Shown: positions 1-8,946 of the stretch, in pieces
Layout of the letters: the number at the start of each line of letters is the position of its first letter
How positions within the stretch are numbered: position 1 is the first letter of the stretch
Source of the DNA: Burkholderiales bacterium
GTDB taxonomy: Bacteria > Pseudomonadota > Gammaproteobacteria > Burkholderiales > JAEUMW01
NCBI GenBank assembly: GCA_016791285.1
Contig: JAEUMX010000120.1
Span: forward strand, 1 to 17,063
Direction of reading: 5' to 3'
DNA: 17,063 nucleotides
The notes under the pieces: generated by a model
The model's input: the letters and a program-made list of their open reading frames with translations, nothing else
Databases searched by the model: none
What the model was told of the DNA's origin: nothing
Position numbers and translations under genes: made by a program

Positions 1-837
1 CCGGTGGTGCAGACGCTCGAGCCGCGCCTCTATTACCTCTACATCCCTTCCAACACGGAACAGAACCAGTTTCCCGTGTTCGACACGGCCCTCGCGACCT
101 ACAACTTCCCGCAGCTCTTTTCGGAGAATCAGTTCGTGGGCGGGGACCGAATCAACAACGCGAACCAGCTGACGACCGCGGTCAGCTCGCGCTTGCTCGA
201 CCCGCAGGACGGCGGCGAGATCGTTCGGGCGGCGGTCGGCAACCGCTATTACTTCTCGCGGCAGGAGGTGACGCTGCCGGGTGTGCCCGCCAGCAGCACC
301 AACGCCTCCAACTTCCTGGCGCTGTTGTCAGGACGCGTGAACCCGTACTGGAGCGGAGATGTGTCCTGGGAATACAGTTCGAATTCTTCCTCCACGGCGC
401 GCCTCTATGGCAACGTCCGCTATCAGCCCGGACCTGGACGTGTCGTCAACCTGGGCTATCGCTTCATCGAGGCGCAACCCGGACTGAACACGGTGTCCAA
501 TGAGGAAACCCGCCAGATCGAGTTCTCGGCGCAGTGGCCCTTCACCTCGAACCTGACGGCGCTGACCCGCGTCAACTACTCGCTTGCCGGTGGCGGGCTT
601 CTGGAAGGGATTGCCGGCTTTGAGTACACTACCGCCTGCTGGGCTTTCCGTGCGGTGGCGCAGAGGTTCGTCACCAGTGCGACGACTTCCAACACGCTCT
701 TTTTCGCTCAGTTCGAGCTCACGGGCATCTCCAGCATCGGCTCCTCGTTCTTCAATATCCTGAATCGGTACATCCCGGGGTACTCCCGCGGCAGCCAGGT
801 GACCGGGTTTCAGGACCAGTACTACCTCGCGCAATGA
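1..837 (+). CDS. lptD: LPS-assembly protein LptD, C-terminal part (5' end outside the window)
   Basis: LptD is the outer-membrane beta-barrel that, plugged by LptE, inserts lipopolysaccharide into the outer leaflet. The frame is open from base 1, so the visible 278 codons are only the C-terminal part of a protein usually about 750 residues long. The fragment opens with VQTLEPRLYYLYIP, typical of the barrel part of the LptD/OstA family. It continues with alternating aromatic/polar strands (for example SGDVSWEYSS, RVVNLGYRF, SALTRV-like segments) and a near-terminal ACWAFRAVAQRF strand. That strand carries the only Cys of the fragment, where E. coli LptD has the adjacent pair used in its inter-domain disulfides. 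Just 4 bp separate its TGA from the surA ATG, matching the classical lptD-surA operon. Family assignment is firm; the N-terminal periplasmic domain cannot be assessed here. Confidence 0.93.
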   Translation, partial: PVVQTLEPRLYYLYIPSNTEQNQFPVFDTALATYNFPQLFSENQFVGGDRINNANQLTTAVSSRLLDPQDGGEIVRAAVGNRYYFSRQEVTLPGVPASSTNASNFLALLSGRVNPYWSGDVSWEYSSNSSSTARLYGNVRYQPGPGRVVNLGYRFIEAQPGLNTVSNEETRQIEFSAQWPFTSNLTALTRVNYSLAGGGLLEGIAGFEYTTACWAFRAVAQRFVTSATTSNTLFFAQFELTGISSIGSSFFNILNRYIPGYSRGSQVTGFQDQYYLAQ

Positions 838-841
838 GATC

Positions 842-2188
842 ATGATCCACCGACCTCGCGGCGGCGCCGTGCGCCGCCATCCGTACGGCATCCTGCTGCT
901 GCTGTGGGCGCTGCTGGCAGCGACTGCTGCTGCCGCCGCGACGGAGGCAACACCCGGCCGCCGGGTGCTGAGCCTCGATCGCATCGTCGCGGTCGTGAAC
1001 GACGAAGTGATCACCGAGTACGAGCTGGAGGCGCGTTACGACCTCGTCAGCCGGCAGCTCGGACAGCAGGGCACGCCGTTGCCGCCGAAGGACGTGCTCG
1101 CCAAGCAGTTGCTCGAGCGGATGATCAACGACCGGGTCCAGTTGCAGTACGCCAGGGAAACCGGCATCCGCGTCGACGACGTCCAGCTGGAGCGCACCCT
1201 GTCGCGCATCGCGCAGGACAGCGGCCTCACCTTGCAGCAGTTTCGCGAGACGCTGGAGCGGGAAGGCATCGGCTTCAACCAGTTCCGGGAGGAGATCCGC
1301 AGCGAGATCCTCCTCGCCCGCCTGAAGGAGCGCGAGATCGACGCGAAGCTCGTGGTGAGCGACAGCGAGATAGACAACTTCCTGAGCACGAGCGAAGCGC
1401 AGCTCGGCAAGGGCGATGAATACAACATCTCCCATGTGCTCGTGCTGGTGCCGGAGCAGGCGAGTCCGGAGCAGTTGCAAAAGCAGCGGGCGCGGGCCGA
1501 GGAAGCGCTCCAGCAGTTGCGTGCCGGCGCCCCCTTCGCGCAGGTGGCGGCGAGCTTTTCCGACGCGCCGGACGCCCTGCAGGGCGGTTCGCTCGGCTGG
1601 CGGGCCCCGGCGCGGCTGCCCGCGATTTTCGTCGAGGCGCTGCAGTCGATGAATCCCGGCGACCTGAGTCCCGTGCTGCGCAGCCCGAATGGCTTTCACA
1701 TCGTGAAGCTCGTCGATCGCCGCGGCGCCGGGGGGCCGGTCATGATTCAGCAGACCCGCGCCCGGCACATCCTGGTAAAGACGAGCGAGCTCGTGTCGCA
1801 GCGCGAGGCCCGCGATCGACTGCTCAAGCTCAAGGAGCGCATCGACAACGGCGCCGATTTCGCCGAGATGGCGCGTCTGCACTCCGAGGACGGCAGCGCA
1901 TCGCGCGGCGGCGAGCTGGGCTGGATCTCGCCGGGAGACACGGTGCCCGATTTCGAGCGCGCGATGAACGCGCTGCAGATCGGCCAGGTCAGCGAACCGA
2001 TCCAGAGTCCGTTCGGCTTCCACCTGATTCAGGTGGAGGAACGCCGCACCGAGGACATGTCGAAGGAGCGCCAGCGCCTCGTCGCGAAGCAGGCGCTGCG
2101 TCAGCGCAAAGGCGAGGAAGCCTATCAGGAGTGGGTGCGTCAGCTGCGTGACCGCGCCTACGTCGAGTATCGCCTGGAAGATCGGTGA
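842..2188 (+). CDS. surA: Periplasmic chaperone / peptidyl-prolyl cis-trans isomerase SurA
   Basis: SurA escorts unfolded outer-membrane proteins, including LptD, through the periplasm to the BAM complex. The 448-residue product has an Arg-rich N-terminus, a hydrophobic signal segment (about residues 12-31, LLLLWALLAATAAAAA) and then the SurA N-domain beginning DRIVAVVNDEVIT. Two parvulin (PpiC) domains follow: one around residues 193-295 (NISHVLVLVPEQ through GFHIVKLVDRR) and one around 305-405 (ARHILVKTSE through GFHLIQVEERR). A C-terminal helix completes the core chaperone module. The length is close to the E. coli protein (428). The ATG at 842 lies 4 bp after the lptD stop with only a weak GAG upstream, so translational coupling to lptD is likely. 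pdxA, the usual next gene in E. coli, is not downstream. Confidence 0.96.
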   Translation: MIHRPRGGAVRRHPYGILLLLWALLAATAAAAATEATPGRRVLSLDRIVAVVNDEVITEYELEARYDLVSRQLGQQGTPLPPKDVLAKQLLERMINDRVQLQYARETGIRVDDVQLERTLSRIAQDSGLTLQQFRETLEREGIGFNQFREEIRSEILLARLKEREIDAKLVVSDSEIDNFLSTSEAQLGKGDEYNISHVLVLVPEQASPEQLQKQRARAEEALQQLRAGAPFAQVAASFSDAPDALQGGSLGWRAPARLPAIFVEALQSMNPGDLSPVLRSPNGFHIVKLVDRRGAGGPVMIQQTRARHILVKTSELVSQREARDRLLKLKERIDNGADFAEMARLHSEDGSASRGGELGWISPGDTVPDFERAMNALQIGQVSEPIQSPFGFHLIQVEERRTEDMSKERQRLVAKQALRQRKGEEAYQEWVRQLRDRAYVEYRLEDR

Positions 2189-2218
2189 ACAGGCCGAACG
2201 TCGCGTGTTCGAGCACGG

Positions 2219-2233
2219 GAAGGAATCGTATTG
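2219..2233 (+). promoter_or_regulatory. Ribosome binding site deciding the TTG start of rsmA
   Basis: GGAAGGA ends about 6 nt before the TTG at 2231. It is the only purine-rich Shine-Dalgarno-like run in the 42-bp surA-rsmA spacer, and the conserved protein N-terminus leaves no room for another initiator. It therefore supports TTG initiation. Confidence 0.7.
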
Positions 2234-3031
2234 CATCACGTCGCACGAAAGCGCTTCGGCCAGCATTTTCTGGCCGATCGGCACTATGTTCGCCGCATTG
2301 TCGAAGCGGTCGATCCGCAGCCGGACGACCGCCTGGTCGAGATCGGTCCGGGACTCGGTGCGCTGACGCGACCGCTGCTCGATCGGGTGCGCCACCTGAC
2401 CGCGGTGGAGATCGATCGCGACCTCGCCGCCGCGCTGCGGCGGGAGTTCACGCCACAGCGGCTGACGGTGTGCGAGCAGGACGCGCTCGTCTTCGACTTT
2501 GCTGCGCTCGGTGACCGATTGCGGGTGATAGGCAATCTGCCCTACAACATATCCTCACCGCTTCTGTTTCGTCTGGCCGCGGCGCGCGGGGCCCTGCGAG
2601 ACCTTCATCTGATGTTGCAGAAGGAGGTTGTCGAGCGGATGGCGGCGGCGCCGGCAACCCCCGCCTACGGGCGACTTTCGGTGATGCTGCAGTACCGATT
2701 CGAGGTCGAGCCGCTGTTCGGCGTACCGGCGGGCGCCTTCCGGCCGCCGCCCAAGGTCGAGTCCACCGTGGTGCGACTGCGACCGGTTCACACGCCGGCG
2801 GTGGCCGCAGTCGACGAGTCGATTTTCGCGGAGGTGGTCACGCGAGCTTTCGGGCAGCGTCGCAAGACGGTGCGCAATGCACTCAAGGGATTCGTGTCCG
2901 AGGACATCCTGAGGGCGCTCGGCATCGCTGGCGGCGCGCGCGGCGAGGTGCTGTCGCTCGCGGCATTCGTGGCGATCGCGAACGCGACCGCCGAGGCCGG
3001 CCGGCGCCTCAGGTCGTCTTCTTCTGAATGA
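2231..3031 (+). CDS. rsmA: 16S rRNA (adenine1518-N6/adenine1519-N6)-dimethyltransferase RsmA/KsgA
   Basis: RsmA dimethylates two adjacent adenines in the 3'-terminal hairpin of 16S rRNA, using S-adenosylmethionine, late in 30S assembly. The 266-residue product starts (M)[13 protein letters not shown], the hallmark N-terminus. It has the SAM-binding loop EIGPGLGAL (about 38-45), an acidic residue at the end of strand 2 (AVEID, about 58-62), QDAL (about 83-86) and the catalytic [10 protein letters not shown] motif (102-111). The C-terminal helical domain includes [13 protein letters not shown] (about 206-218). The start is TTG: no in-frame ATG or GTG lies between surA and the conserved N-terminus, and GGAAGGA sits about 6 nt upstream at a proper spacing. 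Its 3' end overlaps the convergent gloA by 23 bp. Confidence 0.95.
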   Translation: MHHVARKRFGQHFLADRHYVRRIVEAVDPQPDDRLVEIGPGLGALTRPLLDRVRHLTAVEIDRDLAAALRREFTPQRLTVCEQDALVFDFAALGDRLRVIGNLPYNISSPLLFRLAAARGALRDLHLMLQKEVVERMAAAPATPAYGRLSVMLQYRFEVEPLFGVPAGAFRPPPKVESTVVRLRPVHTPAVAAVDESIFAEVVTRAFGQRRKTVRNALKGFVSEDILRALGIAGGARGEVLSLAAFVAIANATAEAGRRLRSSSSE

Positions 3032-3398
3032 ACTCGATCTTGTAGCCATCGGGATCCTCGACGAAGGCGATGACGGTAGTGCCGTGCTTCATCGGTCCGG
3101 CTTCGCGCGTCACCTTGCCGCCGCGTTTCTTCACCTCCTCGCACGCGGCGTAGGCATCGTCGACCTCGAGCGCGACATGGCCGTAGCCGGTGCCGAGGTC
3201 GTAGGCCTTGGTGTCCCAGTTATGCGTGAGCTCGAGCACGGTGCACTCGGACTCGGGACCGTAACCGACGAAGGCAAGCGTGAACTTGCCGTCGGGATAG
3301 TCGTTCCTGCGCAGCACTCGCATGCCGAGCACGTTGGTGTAGAAGTCGATGGATCGGTCGAGATCGCCGACCCGCAGCATGGTATGAAGGATTCGCAT
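3009..3398 (-). CDS. gloA: Lactoylglutathione lyase (glyoxalase I)
   Basis: GloA isomerises the hemithioacetal of methylglyoxal and glutathione to S-lactoylglutathione, the first step of cytosolic methylglyoxal detoxification. The 129-residue product aligns from its first residue with the E. coli enzyme ([20 protein letters not shown]). It keeps all four metal ligands at identical positions: His5, Glu56 (VLELT), His74 (GYGHVAL) and Glu122 (GYKIEFI). The length is typical of the short, Ni-dependent class. I chose the ATG at 3398 by homology, with GGAG 6 nt upstream. An in-frame ATG at 3410 (adding MERT) is also possible; it overlaps the rubredoxin stop as TGATG and has its own GGAG. Either way the gene is coupled to the upstream rubredoxin. 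The 3' end overlaps rsmA by 23 bp tail to tail. Confidence 0.96.
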   Translation of the reverse strand: MRILHTMLRVGDLDRSIDFYTNVLGMRVLRRNDYPDGKFTLAFVGYGPESECTVLELTHNWDTKAYDLGTGYGHVALEVDDAYAACEEVKKRGGKVTREAGPMKHGTTVIAFVEDPDGYKIEFIQKKTT

Positions 3399-3409
3399 GG
3401 TTCGCTCCA

Positions 3410-3598
3410 TCAGATCTCCACCATCTCGAACTCGTTCTTGCGGGCGCCGCAGTCGGGGCAGGTCCAGTTGATGGGCACGTCCTCCCACCGCGTTCCGACC
3501 GCGATCCCGTGGTCGGGCAGGCCGTTCTCCTCGTCGTAGATGAATCCGCAGATGAGGCACATGTAGGTGCGGTAGACCGCGACTTCCGTGGGGGGCAT
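3410..3598 (-). CDS. Rubredoxin
   Basis: This 62-residue one-iron electron carrier has the two Cys pairs that coordinate Fe(SCys)4: Cys14-x2-Cys17-Gly ([14 protein letters not shown]) and Cys47-x2-Cys50-Gly ([18 protein letters not shown]). The core [17 protein letters not shown] is diagnostic. The N-terminal extension of about 8 residues before [10 protein letters not shown] is slightly longer than in many rubredoxins. An internal start at Met13 is unlikely because it would leave only the first Cys pair's own Met as a leader. Upstream, GGA lies about 8 nt before the ATG. The gene is divergent from thiD (70 bp) and runs into gloA with a TGATG junction. Its redox partners cannot be read from the context; no rubredoxin reductase or alkane hydroxylase is in the window. 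Confidence 0.95.
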   Translation of the reverse strand: MPPTEVAVYRTYMCLICGFIYDEENGLPDHGIAVGTRWEDVPINWTCPDCGARKNEFEMVEI

Positions 3599-3651
3599 GG
3601 GGTTTTCCGTTTTCGGCTAAAATGCCATTTTACCAAATCGTCCCGTCGGTA

Positions 3652-3664
3652 CCCCGTCGCGGGG
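3652..3664 (+). promoter_or_regulatory. Small GC hairpin covering the likely thiD ribosome binding site
   Basis: CCCCG (3652-3656), loop TCG, CGGGG (3660-3664). The only Shine-Dalgarno-like run before thiD, GGGG, forms the 3' arm and ends 4 nt before the ATG, so folding would hide it. This may simply be a GC-rich coincidence. No TPP riboswitch-like sequence accompanies it. Confidence 0.3.
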
Positions 3665-3668
3665 CATC

Positions 3669-4511
3669 ATGGTCCCCTCCCCCACCCCCCCGACCGTCCT
3701 CGTCTTCGCCGCGACCGACCCCACTGGCGGCGCCGGACTGCAGGCCGACATTCTCACCCTTGCCAGCATGGGTTGCCACCCGCTGTCGGTCGTCACCGCG
3801 ATCACCGTGCAGGACACGACAGGTGTCGACCAGATGCACGCGCTCGATCCGGAGTGGGTGGTCGAGCAGGCGCGCAACGTGTTGGAAGACATGCCGGTCG
3901 CCGCCTTCAAGATCGGCGTGCTGGGCAGCGTCGAGATCGTCGGCGCCGTTGCGGAGGTGGTCTCGGACTATCCCCACATACCCTTGATCCTCGACCCCGT
4001 GCTCGCCTCGGGCAGAGGCGATGAGCTCGCTACGGAAGAGATGGTGGAGGCGATGCGCGATCTGATCATCCCGCAGACCACGCTCATCACGCCGAACAGC
4101 ATCGAAGCGCGGCGCTTGGCCAGCGCGGACGACGAGAGCGATTACCCGGCCCTGCCCGAGTGCGCGCGGCGGCTCATCGAGCTGGGTTGCGAGTACGTGC
4201 TCATCACAGGCACCCACGAGAACACGGCGGAGGTTCTGAACGTTCTCTATGGCGCGGAGGGTGTCGTACGCAGCGACGCCTGGCAGCGCCTGGCCGGGAG
4301 CTTTCACGGCACGGGCTGCACGCTCGCGGCGGCCATCGCCGCGACCATCGCGAACGGCCTCACGATCCCGGAGGCGATACGGGATGCACAGGAGTTTACG
4401 TGGCAGGCGCTCAGGGCCGCGTTTCGGCCCGGCATGGGCCAGCAGATCCCGGACCGTCTTTTCTGGGCACGCGCGGCCGACGGCGAAGCGGAAACCGGCG
4501 TGGCGCACTGA
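3669..4511 (+). CDS. thiD: Hydroxymethylpyrimidine/phosphomethylpyrimidine kinase ThiD
   Basis: ThiD phosphorylates HMP and then HMP-phosphate, giving the pyrophosphate used by ThiE. The 280-residue product is a ribokinase-fold enzyme. It has the N-terminal substrate loop ATDPTGGAGLQADI (about 15-28), a glycine-rich KIGVLGS (81-87), LDPVLASGRG (108-117), TPNSIEA (141-147), and the C-terminal catalytic anion-hole motif GSFHGTGCTLAAA (about 210-222). The length is slightly above the E. coli enzyme (266). The ATG at 3669 is the only start ahead of the conserved TVLVFAATDP strand. It is divergent from rubredoxin and is followed 7 bp later by thiE, making a thiD-thiE-hemL operon. The pyrimidine-forming thiC is not in the window. 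Confidence 0.95.
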   Translation: MVPSPTPPTVLVFAATDPTGGAGLQADILTLASMGCHPLSVVTAITVQDTTGVDQMHALDPEWVVEQARNVLEDMPVAAFKIGVLGSVEIVGAVAEVVSDYPHIPLILDPVLASGRGDELATEEMVEAMRDLIIPQTTLITPNSIEARRLASADDESDYPALPECARRLIELGCEYVLITGTHENTAEVLNVLYGAEGVVRSDAWQRLAGSFHGTGCTLAAAIAATIANGLTIPEAIRDAQEFTWQALRAAFRPGMGQQIPDRLFWARAADGEAETGVAH

Positions 4512-4518
4512 CGGAGCC

Positions 4519-5157
4519 ATGTTGCGGGGACTTTACGCGGTCACGCCGGAGTGTCCGGATGCGGCGATCCTGGTGAGCGCGGTCGAGGCGGCACTGGCTG
4601 GCGGCGTGCGCCTGGTGCAGTATCGCAGCAAGTCTCCGGATGCAACGTTGCGGCTCGAACAGGCGATGACCTTGCGTCGCTTATGTCGCAGGTATGCGGT
4701 GCCGCTGATCGTGAACGACGACCTGGAGCTCGCCGCACGCTGCGAGGCGGAGGGGGTGCACCTCGGGCGCGACGACACGCCGCTGGCGCAGGCGCGGCGC
4801 GTCCTCGGCCCAGGTCGGATCATCGGCGTGTCGTGCTACGACAGCCTCGACCTGGCGCGGGGTGCAGCAGCGGGCGGCGCGGACTACGTGGCGTTCGGCA
4901 GCTTTTTCCCGTCGCGCATCAAGCCGCACGCCCCGCGCCCGTCAGTCGATCTGATCGCACGCGCTCGTCGCGAACTCTCGGTGCCGATCGTCGCCATCGG
5001 TGGTATCACGCGTGACAATGCGGCACTGGTGATCGACGCAGGCGCGGATATGATCGCCGTGGTCAATGGGATCTTTTCGGCAGTCGACGTCGAGCGCGCC
5101 GCGCGCGAGCTTCAGGTGCTATTCGAAGAAGAAGCAACCACCCATGAAAGATCGTAA
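4519..5157 (+). CDS. thiE: Thiamine-phosphate synthase ThiE
   Basis: ThiE condenses HMP-pyrophosphate (made by the upstream ThiD) with the thiazole phosphate to give thiamine monophosphate. The 212-residue TIM-barrel product starts [11 protein letters not shown]. It has the family motifs LVQYRSKS (about 32-39), [12 protein letters not shown] (61-72), GVHLGRDD (79-86), [20 protein letters not shown] (about 120-139) and [10 protein letters not shown] (158-167). I set the start at the ATG at 4519, 8 nt after the thiD stop with GGAG just upstream. The reading frame continues far upstream inside thiD, but that extension is Arg/Ser-rich shadow sequence with no homology. The end overlaps hemL by 14 bp. 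Confidence 0.95.
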   Translation: MLRGLYAVTPECPDAAILVSAVEAALAGGVRLVQYRSKSPDATLRLEQAMTLRRLCRRYAVPLIVNDDLELAARCEAEGVHLGRDDTPLAQARRVLGPGRIIGVSCYDSLDLARGAAAGGADYVAFGSFFPSRIKPHAPRPSVDLIARARRELSVPIVAIGGITRDNAALVIDAGADMIAVVNGIFSAVDVERAARELQVLFEEEATTHERS

Positions 5158-6451
5158 CCAGCAGCTCTTCGAACGGTCGCAGGCGGTGATCCCGGGGGGC
5201 GTCAATTCCCCGGTCCGTGCCTTTCGTTCCGTGGGGGGCACGCCGCGTTTCTTCGACCGCGGCAGCGGCGCCTACCTCTGGGACGCGGACGGAAAGCGCT
5301 ACATCGATTACGTGGGTTCCTGGGGGCCGGCGATTCTTGGCCACGCGCATCCGGCAGTGGTGGCGGCCGTGCAGCGCGCGGCAGCCAGCGGTCTTTCCTT
5401 TGGCGCGCCGACCGCGGCGGAACTCGAGATGGCCGAGCTCATCTGCCGACTGATACCGTCGATCGAGCAGGTGCGGCTGGTGAGCTCGGGCACCGAGGCG
5501 ACCATGAGCGCCATCCGGCTCGCGCGGGGGTTCACCGGCCGCAGCCGGATCGTCAAGTTCGAGGGCTGTTACCACGGCCATGCCGATGCCCTGCTGGTGA
5601 AGGCCGGATCGGGCGCGCTCACGTTCGGTCAGCCGAGCTCGGCCGGTGTACCGCCGGAGGTCACGGCCCACACCATGGTGCTCGACTACAACGATGGCGA
5701 CGGGCTGAGCCACGCTTTCGCTCGACACGGCCCGGAGATCGCGGCGGTCATCGTGGAGCCGGTGGCCGGGAACATGAACCTGATCCTGCCGCGGCCCGGA
5801 TTTTTGGCCGCGCTGCGCGAACTTTGCTCACGGCATGGTGCGGTCCTGATCTTCGACGAAGTGATGACGGGCTTCCGTGTTCACCCGGGCGGCGCGCAGG
5901 CGCTGTACGGCATCCGGCCCGATCTGACGACGCTCGGCAAGATCGTTGGCGGCGGCCTGCCGCTGGGTGCCTTCGGCGGGCGTCGCGACATCATGCGCCG
6001 AGTCGCTCCGTTGGGTCCCGTCTATCAGGCAGGAACGCTTTCCGGCAACCCGGTGGCGGTTGCCGCCGGTCTCGCCACGTTGGCGGTCGTACAATCGCGG
6101 CACATGCATGAGCGGCTCGCGCAGTCCACGCAGCGCTTGACGGAGGGTCTTGTCGGTGCGGCAGCGAGAGCCGGAGTGCCATTCTCGGCGCAAGCTGTCG
6201 GAGGGATGTTCGGTTGCTACTTCCGGTCGCTGGCTCCGGAGAGCTTTGCCCAGGTGATGCAGAGCGATGGCGAGGCGTTCAACCGCTTCTTCCACCAGAT
6301 GCTGGATCGCGGCGTCTACTTCGCGCCGTCGGCGTTCGAGGCGGGCTTCGTTTCCACCGCCCACACCGATGCCGACATCGAAGCGACGGTGTCTGCCGCC
6401 GCGGATGCGTTCAACGCACTGGCGCGACGAGTCAGCGCAAACCCTGGATGA
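5144..6451 (+). CDS. hemL: Glutamate-1-semialdehyde 2,1-aminomutase HemL
   Basis: HemL is a PLP enzyme that converts glutamate-1-semialdehyde to 5-aminolevulinate, the C5-pathway precursor of haem. The 435-residue product starts [23 protein letters not shown]. It contains [15 protein letters not shown] (substrate loop), [18 protein letters not shown] (PLP phosphate binding), GCYHGHAD, the cofactor-binding FDEVMTGFR and the Schiff-base Lys at about residue 266 in [17 protein letters not shown]. The length matches the family (E. coli 426). The start at 5144 lies inside thiE (14-bp overlap), implying coupled translation. An upstream in-frame extension to 5066 overlaps thiE coding and is rejected. 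The 3' end overlaps the convergent cytochrome gene by 20 bp. A C5-pathway HemL agrees with a proteobacterium outside the ALA-synthase-using alphaproteobacteria. Confidence 0.97.
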   Translation: MKDRNQQLFERSQAVIPGGVNSPVRAFRSVGGTPRFFDRGSGAYLWDADGKRYIDYVGSWGPAILGHAHPAVVAAVQRAAASGLSFGAPTAAELEMAELICRLIPSIEQVRLVSSGTEATMSAIRLARGFTGRSRIVKFEGCYHGHADALLVKAGSGALTFGQPSSAGVPPEVTAHTMVLDYNDGDGLSHAFARHGPEIAAVIVEPVAGNMNLILPRPGFLAALRELCSRHGAVLIFDEVMTGFRVHPGGAQALYGIRPDLTTLGKIVGGGLPLGAFGGRRDIMRRVAPLGPVYQAGTLSGNPVAVAAGLATLAVVQSRHMHERLAQSTQRLTEGLVGAAARAGVPFSAQAVGGMFGCYFRSLAPESFAQVMQSDGEAFNRFFHQMLDRGVYFAPSAFEAGFVSTAHTDADIEATVSAAADAFNALARRVSANPG

Positions 6452-7055
6452 ACTCGGACACGGCCTGGATTTCACGGTCGGACAGCTTGGCCGCAATCAT
6501 CCGCATCATCTTGTTGGGGTCGTTCGCGCGCTCGTCGGATCGAAACGCCTTGAGCTGCGCGGACGTGTATTCGGCGTGCTGGCCTGCCAGCCGGGGATAC
6601 TGCTTGGGGATGCCGGCGCCGTCCGGCAAATGACAACCTGCGCACGCCGGTACCCCCGTGGCGGCATTTCCGCCTCGATACAGGCTTTGACCCAGCAACG
6701 CGAGTTCTTTGTTGGTGGCCACTGCGGGCTTGGCGGTCTGCTGCCAGTAGTAGACCCCTATATTCGTCATGTCCTCGGGCGAGAGCGCTGCAACCATGCC
6801 GGTCATGATCGCATTCACCCGTTCCCCGCTCTTGAAGTTCGCGAGCTGCTTGGTGGTGTACTCAGGGATCTGGCGTGCCAGGTTCGGATTGGCGGGGATA
6901 GCGCTATTGCCATCATCGCCGTGGCAGGCGGCACAGACTTGGGTAACGATCTGCTGCGCCTTGGCAGGGTCGGCCGGCGCCGGTTGCGCAGTCCAAGCGT
7001 ATGGGGCGAAGAGAAAAAAAACACAGACCAGAGGACAGGCGGCGCGCAATTTCAT
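6432..7055 (-). CDS. Cytochrome c4-type dihaem c-type cytochrome
   Basis: This is a periplasmic electron carrier feeding terminal oxidases. The 207-residue product begins [23 protein letters not shown], a signal peptide with probable cleavage after TA at about residue 23. Two similar cytochrome c domains follow, each with a haem attachment motif: CAACH (41-45) and CAGCH (138-142). Met-containing segments after each ([15 protein letters not shown] and [16 protein letters not shown]) supply the expected sixth iron ligand. The duplicated structure with [17 protein letters not shown] and [18 protein letters not shown] is the cytochrome c4 pattern. I chose the ATG at 7055, since the longer frame to 7118 adds a charged segment before the signal peptide. 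It is divergent from engB (86 bp), a common proteobacterial pairing, and convergent with hemL. The Shine-Dalgarno is weak. Confidence 0.93.
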   Translation of the reverse strand: MKLRAACPLVCVFFLFAPYAWTAQPAPADPAKAQQIVTQVCAACHGDDGNSAIPANPNLARQIPEYTTKQLANFKSGERVNAIMTGMVAALSPEDMTNIGVYYWQQTAKPAVATNKELALLGQSLYRGGNAATGVPACAGCHLPDGAGIPKQYPRLAGQHAEYTSAQLKAFRSDERANDPNKMMRMIAAKLSDREIQAVSEFIQGLR

Positions 7056-7070
7056 TCTTTGACTCGCTGG

Positions 7071-7100
7071 TTGCTCGATCCGACGGGGGCGGCGTATTCT
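7071..7100 (+). promoter_or_regulatory. Weak sigma70-like promoter candidate for engB in the cytochrome c4/engB divergent spacer
   Basis: TTGCTC (7071-7076), 18-bp spacing, TATTCT (7095-7100). The match is modest (3/6 and 4/6). The same AT-rich patch read on the other strand gives TAGAAT (7101-7096), which could be the -10 of the cytochrome gene but lacks a good -35. A divergent promoter pair must lie in this 86-bp spacer; these are the best candidates by eye. Confidence 0.25.
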
Positions 7101-7756
7101 AGCGCGAGTCGCACCCATTCTGCGAATTTTCCAAACTTTCCATGGGCTTGTTTCAAGATGCGAAGTTCGTTGCGGGGGTCGCCGAACTGTCGCAACTGCC
7201 GCGAGAAAGCGCGGGAGAAGTCGCTTTCGCAGGGCGTTCCAATGCCGGCAAATCCAGCGCGATCAATGCGTTGCTGAATCGGAAGCGGCTCGCCTTCGTA
7301 AGCAGGACACCCGGTAGGACGCAGCAGGTCAACTTCTTCGACCTGGGCAATCAGCGTTACCTCGTCGACTTGCCCGGTTACGGCTATGCAAAGGTTGCCA
7401 AGACCGGGCGGGCGCGTTGGGAAGGTCTTCTGCCAACCTATCTGCAGACGCGGGAATCATTGCGCGGCTTGGTCGTTATCATGGATGTTCGGCACCCCCT
7501 GACCGATCTGGATCTGACCCTGTTGGGGCTGTTTGCGCCCACGGCCAAGCCCGTCCACGTGCTCTTGACCAAGGCCGACAAGATTTCCCGGGGGGACGCC
7601 ATCACCACGCTGCGCGAGGTCGAGGAGAATCTGGCCAGGCGCTTCGGTTTCGTGACGTGTCAGCTCTTTTCGAGCCTGTCGAAACAGGGCGTGGACAGCG
7701 CGAGAGCGACGCTGACGGGCTGGTTGCGGCTAGCGCTACAACCAGCCCGCGGAATA

Positions 7757-8941
<1,185 letters not shown>

Positions 8942-8946
8942 ATTGG

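Noticed and set aside
752..2395. Long minus-strand open frame (547 codons) opposite surA
   Set aside because: It mirrors the GC-rich codon pattern of surA, has no recognisable domain, and spans the lptD-surA and surA-rsmA junctions.
3599..3668. TPP riboswitch upstream of thiD
   Set aside because: The spacer is only 70 bp and the conserved aptamer core is absent.
4249..4518. N-terminal extension of thiE
   Set aside because: It lies wholly within thiD in another frame; the family N-terminus and a GGAG support the ATG at 4519.
3630..4520. Minus-strand open frame of 296 codons opposite thiD
   Set aside because: It is a shadow of the unambiguous thiD frame; no homology features.
5066..5143. N-terminal extension of hemL
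   Set aside because: It lies within thiE; the conserved HemL N-terminus begins at the ATG at 5144.
7056..7118. N-terminal extension of the cytochrome c4 frame
   Set aside because: It would place about 21 charged residues ahead of a clear signal peptide.
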